Origin: Megaleporinus macrocephalus
Lineage: Eukaryota; Chordata; Actinopteri; Characiformes; Anostomidae
DNA length: 64,000 bases
Reading direction: 5' to 3'
NCBI GenBank assembly: GCA_021613375.1
Contig: CM038705.1
Location: forward strand, 4,731,364-4,795,363
Numbering within the stretch: the stretch's first letter is position 1; each line of letters begins with the position of its first letter. Made by a program: the position numbers and the translations under genes. The notes beneath the pieces were generated by a model. That model worked only from the letters and a program-made list of their open reading frames with translations, ran no database searches and was not told where the DNA came from. This document shows, in pieces, positions 27,001 to 55,350 of this stretch.

Positions 27001-27663
27001 AAACCTAAAAACACGACAAGCTTTTTCTAGATACTTTTATGTGCATAGATACGCACAGACATCACAGATTGTGTGTACGTGCACTTAATAATCCAGTAAC
27101 TGCAGAAAACTATTTTGTCGGTGACTGGTTCAGTGCGTTCACATGCACAAGCAATTAGAAAATGGGAAACTCCAAGTCTACAGGAGACAACAATCAGACT
27201 TCGGCTTTGCAACCAGCCAATAAACGAACAGAAGAGCATGTGACGTAAGCGTAAGGTAACAGTAATCGTTTGAGATTGAAACTGAGATAGACTGAGAAAG
27301 AAATCAGAGTAAGACTACACATGCACTGAAAATCCAGCTCCTTATCATAATTCCAGGCCTTAATCCGATCTAAGAATTCAGAGCAGGCTGTTGAACGTGG
27401 TCGTATCATTAGTGTGCATGTAATTGCACTCACAGAGCAGATGTTAGTTTTCATAACAATCATAACCCTGATGTGGACGGTCCTGCATAACAACTAAGTG
27501 ACGCGCGTCTGCAAACCTGTGGGTTGCTGAGGGGTCCGTAGCCCACCGAAGGAGTCCCAGGCACACCGGGGGAGCCGATGGACGAGCTGATGACGGACAG
27601 TGGCGAGTCCAGGGAGCTAACAGGGCTGCTGACGGCCGAGGTGGTGGGCGGCAAGGAGTTCAT
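6525..27663 (-). CDS. rxrb: Retinoid X receptor beta-type nuclear receptor, whole gene
   Basis: RXRs are ligand-regulated nuclear transcription factors that bind direct-repeat hormone response elements as homodimers or as partners of RAR, TR, PPAR, VDR and LXR. Ten exons (listed separately) join without a frame break to 1272 nt, 423 residues. Seen in order: short A/B region (1-84), DNA-binding domain with C88/C91 and P-box CEGCK at 105-109, second zinc finger ending near [10 protein letters not shown] (156), hinge (157-210), ligand-binding domain from [15 protein letters not shown] to AF-2 helix FLMEMLE. Beta type is chosen from the A/B stretch [12 protein letters not shown], the NPQINSS junction and the 14-residue LBD insertion that I recall from zebrafish RXRs of the beta group. 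All introns keep GT-AG ends. Which of rxrba and rxrbb it is cannot be decided. A/B is short compared with mammalian RXRB (533 residues). Confidence 0.95.
6753..7264. mobile_element. hAT-like insertion(s) in rxrb last intron
   Basis: The left end is TAGGGGTGGGCGATATGG and the right end ATATGGCACACCCCTA. Both are flanked by a perfect 8-bp duplication GTGGTGAG (6745-6752 and 7265-7272), the hAT hallmark. An inner pair of ends (ACACCCCTAA near 6925 and TTAGGGTTGGGTG near 7163) suggests two copies recombined or nested. No transposase is present. Confidence 0.75.
7309..8930. mobile_element. hAT-like copy expanded by a tandem array
   Basis: Starts TAGAGATGGACCGAT like the 16469 element and shares its GGGCTACATGTAGT and CAAGTCATGAAACATGG stretches. 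After the 66-bp array it resumes with TTGTTCGTACCGGTCAGATC, also in the 16469 copy. The far terminal repeat is missing. Confidence 0.7.
7470..8855. repeat. 66-bp tandem repeat, about 21 copies
   Basis: Units such as TGTGATTATCTAGAGCTATA repeat every 66 bases, with two main variants (AGCAATAAC or AGCTATAAC) and a deletion near 8310. Each unit contains a small hairpin TAGAG-CTATAA-CTCTA. It lies in the intron between the last two rxrb exons. Confidence 0.97.
8987..9092 (-). CDS. rxrb: rxrb exon: LBD helices 9-10
   Basis: 106 nt, residues 343-378: [20 protein letters not shown] then [16 protein letters not shown]. Acceptor TTGCTTAG, donor GGCAG|GTAGGA. Confidence 0.96.
9474..10145. repeat. 33-bp minisatellite, block 1 (about 20 copies)
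   Basis: Unit core TACTCAAACAGTATTGTAGA with a 33-base period, in the intron between rxrb exons 8987-9092 and 10939-11030. It is the same family as 12941-13143 and 13389-15597. The open frames it creates are artefacts of a period divisible by three. Confidence 0.95.
10490..10740 (-). repeat. Dispersed repeat shared with 38740-38930
   Basis: The sequence around CTTTGTATTGAAATGACCCT and CCTTTATCCCCTCCTTAACC is matched in reverse complement near 38775-38925. The family is unknown. Confidence 0.6.
10939..11030 (-). CDS. rxrb: rxrb exon: LBD helices 7-9
   Basis: 92 nt, residues 312-343: [20 protein letters not shown] then [10 protein letters not shown], a near-invariant RXR segment in the dimerisation half of the LBD. 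Acceptor GTTTAG, donor CCCAG|GTACGG. Confidence 0.97.
11170..11465. repeat. Fragment of the foldback element family of 31.5-32.3 kb
   Basis: Shares CACTGTATCAGCTCCACTGA, TTTAATGATCAGGACCCCCA and GTGAGTGGATCAGACAC with 31500-32345. It lies in the rxrb intron just below the micro-exon. Confidence 0.8.
11481..11522 (-). CDS. rxrb: rxrb 42-nt micro-exon: 14-residue LBD insertion
   Basis: Bounded by acceptor CACTACAG and donor GACAG|GTAACT, it adds [14 protein letters not shown] after residue 298 with no frame change. It repeats the preceding [14 protein letters not shown], so it arose by tandem duplication of the 3' end of the previous exon; the intron between them is only 94 nt. From memory, zebrafish RXRs first named delta and epsilon (now the rxrb pair) carry a 14-residue insertion in this part of the LBD and were reported not to bind 9-cis retinoic acid. 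Confidence 0.9.
11617..11749 (-). CDS. rxrb: rxrb exon: ligand-binding domain helices 5-7
   Basis: 133 nt, residues 254-298: [20 protein letters not shown], then [25 protein letters not shown]. The last 42 nt match the next micro-exon at 31 of 42 positions. Acceptor ATCTCAG, donor GATAG|GTAGCA. Confidence 0.97.
12008..12855. mobile_element. Truncated hAT-like copy (reverse of 16469)
   Basis: Shares internal blocks with the 16469 and 19256 elements (CCGATCGATGGCATTAAACA, ACCAGATCTGACCGGTAC, CTTGCGCTAATAACTACATG) but lacks clear terminal repeats at both ends. Non-coding. Confidence 0.75.
12941..13143. repeat. 33-bp minisatellite, block 2 (about 6 copies)
   Basis: Same unit family as 9474-10145 and 13389-15597, ending about 50 nt from the splice donor of rxrb exon 13195-13324. 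Confidence 0.9.
13195..13324 (-). CDS. rxrb: rxrb exon: ligand-binding domain helices 3-4
   Basis: 130 nt, residues 211-254: [17 protein letters not shown], then [20 protein letters not shown] and VILLRAG. This is the RXR helix 3-5 signature. Donor GCAG|GTAAGA. The exon is sandwiched between two blocks of the same 33-bp minisatellite (12941-13143 and 13389-15597). Confidence 0.97.
13389..15597. repeat. 33-bp minisatellite, block 3 (about 67 copies)
   Basis: Core CACTCAAACAGTATGGTGGA plus GTACGTGGACCTG, period 33, very homogeneous. It fills about 97% of the 2286-nt rxrb intron between exons 13195-13324 and 15611-15771. Because 33 is a multiple of three and the unit lacks stops in several frames, both strands show frames of 500-750 codons with 11-residue periodicity. 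These are not genes. Confidence 0.98.
15611..15771 (-). CDS. rxrb: rxrb exon: hinge region
   Basis: 161 nt, residues 157-210: [18 protein letters not shown], then [20 protein letters not shown] and a Ser/Gly-rich end ([10 protein letters not shown]). [12 protein letters not shown] is the conserved RXR hinge/LBD entry. The donor TCG|GTGAGT is phase 0. A 33-bp minisatellite starts only about 14 nt past this donor, and the reading frame stays open into it. Confidence 0.95.
15772..16468. other. rxrb intron, nothing recognised
   Basis: AT-rich intron sequence with short C-runs (15831, 15890) and no gene or clear repeat. Confidence 0.5.
16469..17356. mobile_element. hAT-like non-autonomous element, complete copy (888 bp)
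   Basis: Begins TAGAGATGGACCGATCAGC and ends GATCCTTCCATCTCTA. It is flanked on both sides by a perfect 8-bp duplication CATGCTTC (16461-16468 and 17357-17364). Internal stops leave no transposase. It is the reference copy for 7309, 12008 and 19256. Confidence 0.88.
17384..17425. repeat. Single 33-bp minisatellite unit
   Basis: GTGGAGTATGTCGACCTGCA followed by CTCACACAATAC resembles one unit of the rxrb intron minisatellite, now isolated in another intron. Confidence 0.6.
17426..18808. other. rxrb intron, no gene
   Basis: AT-rich, with an (AAAT)n run at 18470-18495 and a hAT-like end-type stretch (ATCGTGAATCGAATCGTGAG near 17830). Nothing codes. Confidence 0.45.
18809..18856 (-). CDS. rxrb: Candidate rxrb cassette exon in the DBD C-terminal extension
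   Basis: Between the DBD exon and the hinge exon lies a 48-nt stretch bounded by TTGTTGTTTCCAG acceptor and CAAG|GTACGA donor. It would insert 16 residues ([16 protein letters not shown]) in frame between MKRE and AVQDERQR. An internal donor (GAAG|GTGAGA at 18835/18836) gives a 21-nt version, 7 residues, also in frame. This is inferred from splice signals and phase only; skipping it gives the standard receptor. Confidence 0.55.
19030..20200. repeat. Foldback repeat family A, split by a hAT insertion
   Basis: The left part (19030-19255) and right part (20112-20200) together reconstruct a family A copy like 23370-23710. The hAT element 19256-20111 sits between them. Confidence 0.7.
19256..20111. 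mobile_element. hAT-like non-autonomous element (856 bp)
   Basis: Starts TAGAGATGGAAGGATCGATC and ends AATCGGTCCATCTCTA. The flanks CCATTTAC and CCATCTAC differ at one base, an 8-bp target duplication. It is in reverse orientation relative to the 16469 copy. Confidence 0.85.
20409..20443. repeat. (TA)n/T-run
   Basis: Short TA repeat running into a long T homopolymer. Confidence 0.9.
20992..21064. repeat. (TA)n microsatellite
   Basis: Pure TA dinucleotide tract in an rxrb intron. Confidence 0.98.
21718..22081. mobile_element. Short hAT-like element (364 bp)
   Basis: Begins TAGGACTGTGTATTGGC and ends TATTCACCCCTA, with a perfect 8-bp flanking duplication GTGAGCAG (21710-21717 and 22082-22089). 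No transposase. Confidence 0.8.
22287..22466 (-). CDS. rxrb: rxrb exon: main DNA-binding domain exon
   Basis: 180 nt, residues 97-156: [20 protein letters not shown] through [19 protein letters not shown]. It contains the P-box CEGCK that recognises the AGGTCA half-site, the D-box region ([13 protein letters not shown]) and the end of zinc finger 2. Acceptor CTTGCAG, donor GAAG|GTGAGC, phase 1. Confidence 0.97.
22806..22945 (+). repeat. tRNA-derived SINE-like fragment
   Basis: GGCACGGTGGCTGAGCTGGT resembles an A box and GGGTTCGATGCCC a B box, about 45 bases apart as in tRNA-derived SINE heads. It does not fold as a clean tRNA, so it is called a repeat rather than a tRNA gene. Confidence 0.55.
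23370..23710. repeat. Foldback repeat family A copy
   Basis: Contains CACAGTGGTGGTGAATGGAA and GCTCCCTCACAGAAAGTTAT, with a reverse-oriented arm (GGTTCCCATCACCGCCACTG) near 23685. Confidence 0.7.
23973..24114 (-). CDS. rxrb: rxrb exon: end of A/B domain and start of DNA-binding domain
   Basis: 142 nt, residues 50-97: [20 protein letters not shown], then [14 protein letters not shown], the first half of zinc finger 1. The acceptor CTCCTAG is phase 0 and the donor TCCG|GTGAGT is phase 1. DDVKPP and KRLCAICGD match the same place in vertebrate RXRB. Confidence 0.95.
24596..25120. repeat. AT-rich low-complexity stretch in rxrb intron
   Basis: Dominated by AATAA/ATAAA runs and T-runs, possibly the remnant of an old retroelement tail. 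No coding signal. Confidence 0.5.
25121..27516. other. First long rxrb intron
   Basis: No gene-like frames. It holds the candidate alternative start at 25691 and a CpG-richer patch at 25960-26110. The rest (26150-27500) shows nothing recognisable. Confidence 0.45.
25691..25699 (-). promoter_or_regulatory. rxrb: Candidate alternative rxrb start (Met-Phe-Lys first exon end)
   Basis: On the minus strand ATG TTT AAG is followed at once by a strong donor, GTATGTAAG. It is phase 0 and would join to the exon at 24114 in frame ([11 protein letters not shown]), giving a 377-residue receptor lacking the first 49 residues. About 270-420 bases upstream is a local CpG-richer stretch (25960-26110, with a TCCCGCCC box on the minus strand). 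RXR genes elsewhere use alternative first exons. This case is inference only. Confidence 0.3.
27517..27663 (-). CDS. rxrb: rxrb coding exon 1 (A/B domain, start codon)
   Basis: Encodes residues 1-49, [13 protein letters not shown] through GYGPLSNPQ, phase 0 at the donor ACAG|GTTTGC. The full exon runs to 27712, where a strong acceptor (pyrimidine-rich run ending TCTAAAG) marks an upstream 5' UTR exon. An in-frame TAG lies 36 nt before the ATG within the same exon, which fixes this methionine as the first possible start on this transcript. Confidence 0.88.
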
Positions 27664-27712
27664 AGATGCAGACCAGGCTGACCAACTGAGAGGAGACTAC
27701 TGGGCTTTGATG
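27664..27712 (-). other. rxrb: 5' UTR part of rxrb exon carrying the start codon
   Basis: On the minus strand the sequence between acceptor (after 27713) and ATG holds an in-frame TAG and no ATG. The intron side is a (TCTC)-rich polypyrimidine tract at 27720-27750, so at least one non-coding exon must lie further upstream. Confidence 0.7.
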
Positions 27713-28149
27713 CTTTAGACAGAGAGAGAAAGAGAGAGGGAGAGAAAGAAAAAGAAAACATTAGAGTAAACATAATTAGTCTCAGACTGGTTTATAAGTA
27801 GTGGTTGATAAGTGTAGTTCTGACTACCTAACCTAGTGAATATCTGTTGTTTGCTTGAATCACTTCTTTAAAGCAATATCACTGTTTACAGGCTGTATAT
27901 GTATTTATACCTCGTGGACACCTACTACTTACAGATGATAAGACAACAACTTAAACAACACTGGATTGCAAATAACCATATGCATATAATCATATGCAAG
28001 GCTTGGCTGGCTGGGCGCTTTGCTCTGGTAACTTTAAAGCCTTTAAACATCTGTCTAGCTAAAAACTTTCATTTCCAAGCATCTATGTTTGTCAACAAAG
28101 CCTCAGTAAGCAGTCTACACCTTTCCTCCAACACCTAAATCCAATATTG

Positions 28150-28950
28150 TTGTAGTACAGACCACCGTTTTACGAACTGGAGTTAGCTTCTCGTACGAAT
28201 TTACAAGTCCACCTTAAATGGCTCTAGCTCCGTTCTGGCTCGTAAAGGCGCCACCATTAAGACTGCAGCGCCGTTTAAGGTGGACCGGAGAATTCGCGTT
28301 TAACCCGTGGCGCAGTATCACAACAACATGGCGTTAAACTTCACAGTGGCTCACAAAACGAACACAAAGCGAGAAAAAATCCGCGACATTCGCGACAAAT
28401 ATTTGTAGAGGTTTCGACCACGTACGTAATGTTGTGCGCCCAGTTAGCCAAGCCTGCTAACCAGCTACATTGTACGTACGTAGATAGCTTAGCTTAGCTC
28501 CGTTAGCATTATCACCAGAACACAAGACCGAGTTTAACGACAAAACCCGCCGCACAAATCTTACTTTCTACAACCAAATCGCTGTTCGCCGATATCCGAA
28601 ACCACACATCGGCTCCAAAATAAACCAGAAATAGCCACAACACATCAAATATGTTTAACAAAAAAAACCCTAACCGAGCTCGCTAGCCGAGTTAGCCAGT
28701 TAGCATCCCAGGCAGCACAACTGCTCCGCTTTAGTTCGCGAGTTATCGCGCAAATTCGCGTTTAAAATCGTCGAAAAATCGGGAGAAAAAACTACGAATA
28801 CTCCGATTCACCACGAAACTTCGGCACGGCGTGGAGAGCCGGGCTTAGAAATGCATATATTTTACCAACCACGCAATTTGAAGTGAATGTTTTTGCATCC
28901 AGCCAAAATACCTCGCTAGTCAGCCTCCTAGTGGACTGAGCGCGCACGTG
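28150..28950 (-). promoter_or_regulatory. rxrb: Probable rxrb promoter and 5' UTR exon region (CpG-rich)
   Basis: CpG dinucleotides are far denser here than elsewhere (TACGTACG, CGCGACATTCGCG, TCGCGCAAATTCGCG) and the stretch lies just beyond the first mapped rxrb exon, which needs an upstream non-coding exon. No TATA box stands out. Possible minus-strand donors include GCGAG|GTATTT near 28910 and GAAA|GTAAGA near 28565, but the exon cannot be fixed. An inverted CACCTTAAATGG / GTTTAAGGTGG pair (28214-28285) is a repeat family also seen at 43.4 and 57-59 kb. Confidence 0.5.
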
Positions 28951-28964
28951 CACTTTGGTTCTAA

Positions 28965-28995
28965 CAAACAAACAAACAAACAAACAAACAAACAA
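28965..28995. repeat. (ACAA)n microsatellite
   Basis: Eight or so AACA units. Confidence 0.9.
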
Positions 28996-29080
28996 ATATG
29001 GGCAAAAATCGCGGATTACACAGAATCCCCAGTAGATTCAGTGAATATGGGCCATATACAAATAGCTTCCCCTTTACTGA

Positions 29081-29083
29081 GGC

Positions 29084-29160
<77 letters not shown>
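29081..29160. repeat. (TA)n microsatellite
   Basis: TA tract directly abutting the left end of the 29161-30240 element. Confidence 0.98.
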
Positions 29161-29163
<3 letters not shown>

Positions 29164-30240
29164 CCAGAAAATCAGAAAATTTAAAGTTGAAAATTTTCAG
29201 TTATTTTAACATAAAATAAGGCTACTAGATGAAAAAAACATGTAACCGTGGTTTTTAAATTATTTTTTATGGAATGTCCTTTATAGTGGACATCAGGTCA
29301 TTGTTGATGACATATTTCTTGTTTTCAGTTCTGCATCAGACCAAAAACCCTTCTACAACATCAGCACCAACTTAATCATAGAAAATAATGTAAATGAAAA
29401 ATGAGTAAACAAACATTGTTTACCTTTTTTATACCATTTCCACTTTTAACAGAATAAGAAATATTTTAAATGCACTATATATGAACATAAACAGGAATAA
29501 ATAATAATCCATTCCAAAGGTTACCGTTACTTTGATTAAAATAAAAATAAAAATCCAGGTTTAAACAGTTTTTAGGCACACTAGCTAAACCTGTGTTCAT
29601 CACTCCAAACCTTGAGCCAAACTTTCACAATTTCCACACGTAGTACCCAACTTCTTTTATTCCATTTTATTTTAATGTTCTATTTTTAAATGTACAATTG
29701 TGTAACATGTTCTAATAAAATAAAAATTAAATTAGTACTTAATTAAAAAAATAAATTAGCAATGAATTTACATGTTTACATGTTTACAGAGCTTACATGT
29801 TATTTATTATTATTATTTTATTTAAAAAAACAGATTTAGTAAGTCCCAATGTCCACTACAAAGATTATCAAAAAGGTATGCTGTTAGGTAGTTAAACATT
29901 TGAGAACTAGCTACAACAGTTTTATACCTAAAACATATCAGTTATAGGTTTTAGAAACATAACAAATACATATTATCTGACAGCTTATCTCTCCCGCTAC
30001 CATAAAATGTGGTTACTGAGAGGCGGCCATATTTAAAAAGGCAGAACTTTTGTTGTGAATGACTCACCCCAACACATGGTACATCACTGGAAAGACCAGG
30101 ATGTCCTCTACATGTCCCGGAGGACAAAAATAAATTACCAGGTCTTAATTTAAAAACCATGGTGAAATATTTTTTTTTATCTAGTAGACTTATTTTATGT
30201 TATAACTACTGAAATTCTTCAACTTGAAATTTTCTGGGTC
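29161..30240. mobile_element. 1.1-kb element with ~95-bp terminal inverted repeats
   Basis: The left end GACCCAGAAAAT ... AACATAAAATAAG ... CTACTAGAT ... GTGGTTTTTAAATT is matched by the reverse complement of 30145-30240 over about 95 bp with a few differences. The interior is AT-rich without a transposase frame. The left flank is a TA tract, so the target duplication (perhaps TA) cannot be read. Probably a non-autonomous DNA transposon of undetermined superfamily. Confidence 0.7.
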
Positions 30241-30317
30241 TCAGGAGTATATATAACGTTTGTGCATATCAATAAAAACAAGGATATGTGTATATGTATA
30301 GGTATAAAGTGATTTTA

Positions 30318-30695
30318 GAGCATTTCTATTGGCCCACTCATCATAAAACACAGGATGTCTTGTTCAAGTGATACAGAAAAATCAACAAAAATGGAGATTC
30401 ATGTATCTTCATAATCACAACCAAAACCTTTCTTAACTTTTAATGTAAGCCAATTGAACCAGAATATTTCTATTTCCCAAGCCATTTTGGTTAATTTTTA
30501 TTGGTCCATTCATCATGAAATTCTTACACTCTCTAAAATATATTATATACATATTGTCACTTAGAAAAAAATTCTGGTTCCATTGACTTACATTGAACGT
30601 AAAGTACGTTTTTGGTGTCTCCTGTAAAGTTTCAGTTTTGGAGATACTTATTTTTAATTAGACAGCGACGATGTATATGATAGAGAGACAGAGAG

Positions 30696-30737
<42 letters not shown>

Positions 30738-30925
30738 GTATCTCTAAGTAAATAGTAACCAGGAGAGACCAAAAACCTTCTTTACTTTCAGTGTAAGTCA
30801 AAGGAACCAGTATTCTTGACTTTGAAGCATTTCTATTGGTCCATTCATCATAAACCTTTGGTGTGTTGTGTTCAGATGATGTAGAAAAATGAAAATCAAC
30901 AAAAATGGAAATACATGTTTGTCTT
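30318..30925. repeat. Repeat family B cluster, with (GA)n
   Basis: Several direct and inverted copies of a module containing TCTATTGGTCCATTCATCAT, AGTGTAAGTCAAAGGAACCA and ACCAAAAACCTTCTTTACTT, at about 30411, 30560, 30740 and 30820. A (GA)n run sits at 30695-30732. Other members are at 31388-31440 and 61925-62055. Confidence 0.7.
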
Positions 30926-30938
30926 TAAACAACAAAGA

Positions 30939-30940
<2 letters not shown>

Positions 30941-30976
<36 letters not shown>
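30941..30976. repeat. (TA)n microsatellite
   Basis: TA tract followed by TTTTA repeats. Confidence 0.95.
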
Positions 30977-30981
<5 letters not shown>

Positions 30982-31499
30982 TTTTATTTTTATTTTTATT
31001 TTTTTTTTCTGCTCATGTGTTTTAGGACTATAAGCTTGATAACTTGTCCTCATGAGTTTACTAACCTGTTCGTCTTCATTCTTTGGGGAAACGGACGGTG
31101 CTGCAGCTTATCGTTTCCCTGCGTCACCCAGACTCAGACAATAGGAGGTGAGTAAAGGTTAAAGGCCCGAGAATGAAGCGCATTTCACTCGTCACCTGTC
31201 TGCACACAGATCTGGATCTACAAGACCAGCAGCGAAGAAATAAATAAAAAAAAGAAAAGCTGCTAAACCATGTAGGCCAGGACTCAACAGGCTAGGCTGC
31301 ATTGCTACAGCCAGAGGCGTCGGGCCTGAACACTGTCTGCGGAGAATATGGGTCCATTTCCAGAGAACGTGAGTACTTACAAATAATAATAAAATTCTGG
31401 TTCCATTGACTTACATTGGAAGTAAAGAGAGGTGCTTGTTTTTCTTTAGAGAGTCACGATACGCAGCTTTTGCTTCGCTTCAGTGTTTATCACTAGCTA

Positions 31500-32345
31500 G
31501 AACTGAACCGATCTATACTGTATCTCCACTCACTGTCCACTGTATCAGCTCGACTGACCATACAGGAGCTACACTCACTGTCCACTGTATCAGCTCCACT
31601 GACCATACAGGAGCTACACTCACTGTCCACTGTATCAGCTCCACTGACCATACAGGAGCTCTACTTACAGACTGTAGTTCATCTGATTCTCTGTATACTT
31701 TATTACTCTGTTCTTTAATGATCAGGACCCCCACAGGACCACCAGCTATTATTTGAATGGTGAATCATTCTCAGCACTGCAATGACACTGACGTGGTTGT
31801 GGTGTGTTAGTAGTGTGTTGTGCTGGTGTGAGTGGATCAGACACAGCAGTCCTGCTGCTGCTGGAGTGTTTAAACACCTCAGTGTCACTGCTGGACCAGC
31901 AATGTCCAGACAGCAGTGTCCTGTGGGCGGCGTCCTGTGTCCACTGATGAAGGACTAGAGGAACACAAACTGTGCAGCAGCAGATGAGCTGCTGTCTCTG
32001 ACTTTACATCTACAAGGTGGACCAGCAAGTAGTAGGATTGTCTAATAGAGTGGACAGTGAGTGGACACAGTGTTTAAACACTCCAGCAGCAGCAGCACTG
32101 CTGTGTCTGATCCACTCACACCAGCACAACACACACTACTAACACACCACCACCACGTCAGTGTCATTGCAGTGCTGAGAATGATTCAACATTCAAATAA
32201 TAGCTGGTGGTCCTGTGGGGGTCCTGATCATTAAAGAAAGTAATAAAGTATACAGAGAATCAGATGAACTACAGTCTGTAAGTGGAGCTACTGTATGGTC
32301 AGTGGAGCTGATAAAGGTGTATAGGTGTTGGTTGTAATGTTCTGG
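31500..32345. repeat. Large foldback (inverted-repeat) element
   Basis: The left arm (31520-31890: ACTGTATCAGCTCCACTGAC, ATGATCAGGACCCCCACAGG, AGTGGATCAGACACAGCAGT) recurs as reverse complement at 32045-32345 with high identity, around a spacer at about 31900-32040. Within the left arm a 49-bp segment is present three times (31522-31655). A fragment lies in an rxrb intron (11170-11465). The family is non-coding. Confidence 0.85.
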
Positions 32346-32640
32346 GTGTATTATTTGTATTGGTTTCCTAATATCTGGAACCAGGAGTGTAGCTAGAACT
32401 TTGTGGCACACTGCCAAGCTAGAGATTAGTGATCTTGGTTGATCTTTCTAGAAGTCTTACTTCAGTCTACGCTGGTATGTGTTCAGCTGGATTAAGGAGA
32501 TTAGTTCACATGATAAACCATCACAGCTGACTTATCTTTGTAGGGAACTATGACATGCAGCGTCATCAGAATCCAAAGAACGAATTCACTCAGTTCACAA
32601 TAACTCGATGACGATCTCACTTCTATCTTCATGAGAGGAG
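32346..32640. other. No gene seen
   Basis: Unremarkable intergenic sequence. Confidence 0.4.
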
Positions 32641-34345
32641 TGAACATGCTTTTTTTATTTATATTCATTCTATATAAACAGAAATTTATTAGATATTAAT
32701 TTATTATATGAATATAAATTTATTAGAATTTCATTCTCAATGTTAATTTTATTATAACTTCAATCTGAATATACATCAATATGCACAATATACATATACA
32801 TTTTAAAACTTTATTCTGGATAATAACTTCATTTAAACTTCATTCTAAATATTAGTTTCATTAGAATTTCTTTCTGAATATTAATTTTATTAGAACTTCA
32901 ATCTGAATATACATCAATATACACAATATGCATATACATCTTAACTTAATTTGAACTTCATTCTGAATATTAGTTTCATTAGAATTTCCTTCTGGATATT
33001 AATTTTATTAGAACTTTATTCTGAATATCCATGAATTTGCACAATATACATATACATTTTAAAACTTTATTCTGGATAATAACTTAATTTGAACTTTACT
33101 CTGAATATTAGTTTCATTAGAATTTTCTTCTGGATATTAATTTTATTAGAACTTTAATCTGAATATACATCAATATACACAATATACATATACATTTTAA
33201 AACTTTATTCTGGATATTTACTCAATTTGAACTTCCTTCTGAATATTAGTTTAATTAGAATTTTTTTCTGGATATTAGTTTTATTAGAACTTCAATCTCA
33301 ATAAACATCAATATACACAATATACATATACATTTTAAAACTTTATTCTGAATAATAAATTAATTTAAACTTCATTCTAAATATTAGTTTTGTTAGATTT
33401 TCCTTCTGGATAGTAATTTTCCTAGAACGTCAATCTGAATATACATCAATATGCACAATATACATGCACACTTTAAAACTTTATTCTGGATAAGAACTTA
33501 ATTTGAACTTCACTCTGAATATTAGTTTCATTAGAATTTCCTTCTGGATATTAATTTTATTAGAACTTCAATCTGAATATACATCAATATACACAATATG
33601 CATATACATCTTAACTTAATTTGAACTTCATTCTGAATATTAGTTTCATTAGAATTTCCTTCTGGATATTAATTTTATTAGAACTTTATTCTGAATATCC
33701 TTGAATTTGCACAATATACATATACATTTTAAAACTTTATTCTGGATAATAACTTAATTTGAACTTTACTCTGAATACTAGTTTCATTAGAATTTCCTTC
33801 TGGATATTAATTTTATTAGAACTTTAATCTGAATATACATCAATATACACAATATACATATACATTTTAAAACTTTATTCTGGATATTTACTCAATTTGA
33901 ACTTCCTTCTGAATATTAGTTTAATTAGAATTTTCTTCTGGATATTAGTTTTATTAGAACTTCAATCTCAATAAACATCAATATACACAATATACATATA
34001 CATTTTAAAACTTTATTCTGAATAATAAATTAATTTACACTTCATTCTAAATATTAGTTTTGTTAGATTTTCCTTCTGGATAGTAATTTTCCTAGAACGT
34101 CAATCTGAATATACATCAATATGCACAATATACATGCACACTTTAAAACTTTATTCTGGATAAGAACTTAATTTGAACTTTATTCTGGATAATAACTTAA
34201 TTTGAACTTCACTCTGAATATTAGTTTCATTAGAATTTCCTTCTGGATATTAATTTTATTAGAACTTCAATCTAAATATACATCATTATGCACAATATAC
34301 ATATACACTTTAAAACATTATTCTGAATATATGTTTCATTAGAAT
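32641..34345. repeat. AT-rich tandem array with ~670-bp higher-order period
   Basis: Degenerate units of about 27-30 bases (TTCTGGATATTAATTTTATT, TAGAACTTCAATCTGAATAT) with inserted ACATCAATATACACAATATA segments. Blocks starting near 32880 and 33550 repeat each other almost exactly at a distance of 670. Confidence 0.9.
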
Positions 34346-35137
34346 TTCCAATACAACTTTTTTAGGGTGGCATTGGCCGATGCTGGCCACCCACTGCCCA
34401 CAATCAGTCAGGAATGGCTTGACCTATTATTGGACCTATATCTTTTTTACTGAAAAAGGAAAAACATACTTAACCTTCAGTGACCTTCAGCAACCTTCAA
34501 GTCAATGTAACCAGACTTCTGGGTCATTCCGTTTGGTCTACTTATTTATTTGGAAGTGCCCACGACGTAGAGGGCTACAAGACTTTTCAAGTTAAGTCAG
34601 AAACCGAAAACCGACATAGATATACAAGGTCCAGTTCTGACAGCAGTGATATACTGCTCAGTGTAAACATGTGCTGTAATATTAGTATGAGTAAATTTAG
34701 ATGCCCCGCCCAAATTTCATGTTTGTGTTAAAGGGTAAATAAGGGACTACAGCCTCTACAGACAAAACACTTCCACATGTTAGGCTGACTGCTTGAAAGC
34801 CTTTATCTTATCAATAAGTGTATGTTCACCAGTAAGAACAGCAGATCTGATTAGAACAGATGTAAATAATCATACATACAATACAAAGTAACAGGAATAT
34901 GTTATTGTGAGAGAAGTAGATCAGATCTTGATCCAGTTTGAAGAACAAAGTGTAGTTCCAGATTTCTCCTGGACGCCTCAGACATTGTATGAATGTATTG
35001 AGTTCCTTCAGCAGCAATCTTGATTTAGCTTAATGAAGTACTGAGCAGTCAAAGCAGGTATTAGATGAGAATTGTAAATAATACTGGGTTGTTTCCACAA
35101 GGAGAAGCTTGGAAAGGGTTAAATAAACACACTAACG
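34346..35137. other. Intergenic, upstream of the lectin gene
   Basis: No domain-bearing frame. It precedes the candidate TATA box and may hold lectin regulatory sequence. Confidence 0.4.
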
Positions 35138-35146
35138 TATATAAAA
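35138..35146 (+). promoter_or_regulatory. Candidate TATA box of the lectin gene
   Basis: TATATAAAA lies 260 bases before the lectin ATG in otherwise mixed sequence. It fits a core promoter, but the transcription start and any 5' UTR intron are not visible. Confidence 0.4.
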
Positions 35147-35405
35147 AGCCCTACTTACTCTATTAATACTGTTTAATATTTAATAATAACGTTTTTTTGC
35201 GAAGTAAATAAAATCTTCTTGTCTGGAAAAAAATAGTTTTTTATAATATAATTATTTTCTGTATTATATTTGCTGTATATGTGACATTTGCCAACGTTTT
35301 TTCATGTGTAGGTCCTCTGACTGCGCTGAGGAAACATGATGATACACTCAGCTTTACTGAGATGTTTACAGCAACATTGTCATTAATCCAGTTGATCACA
35401 CAGCA

Positions 35406-55350
<19,945 letters not shown>

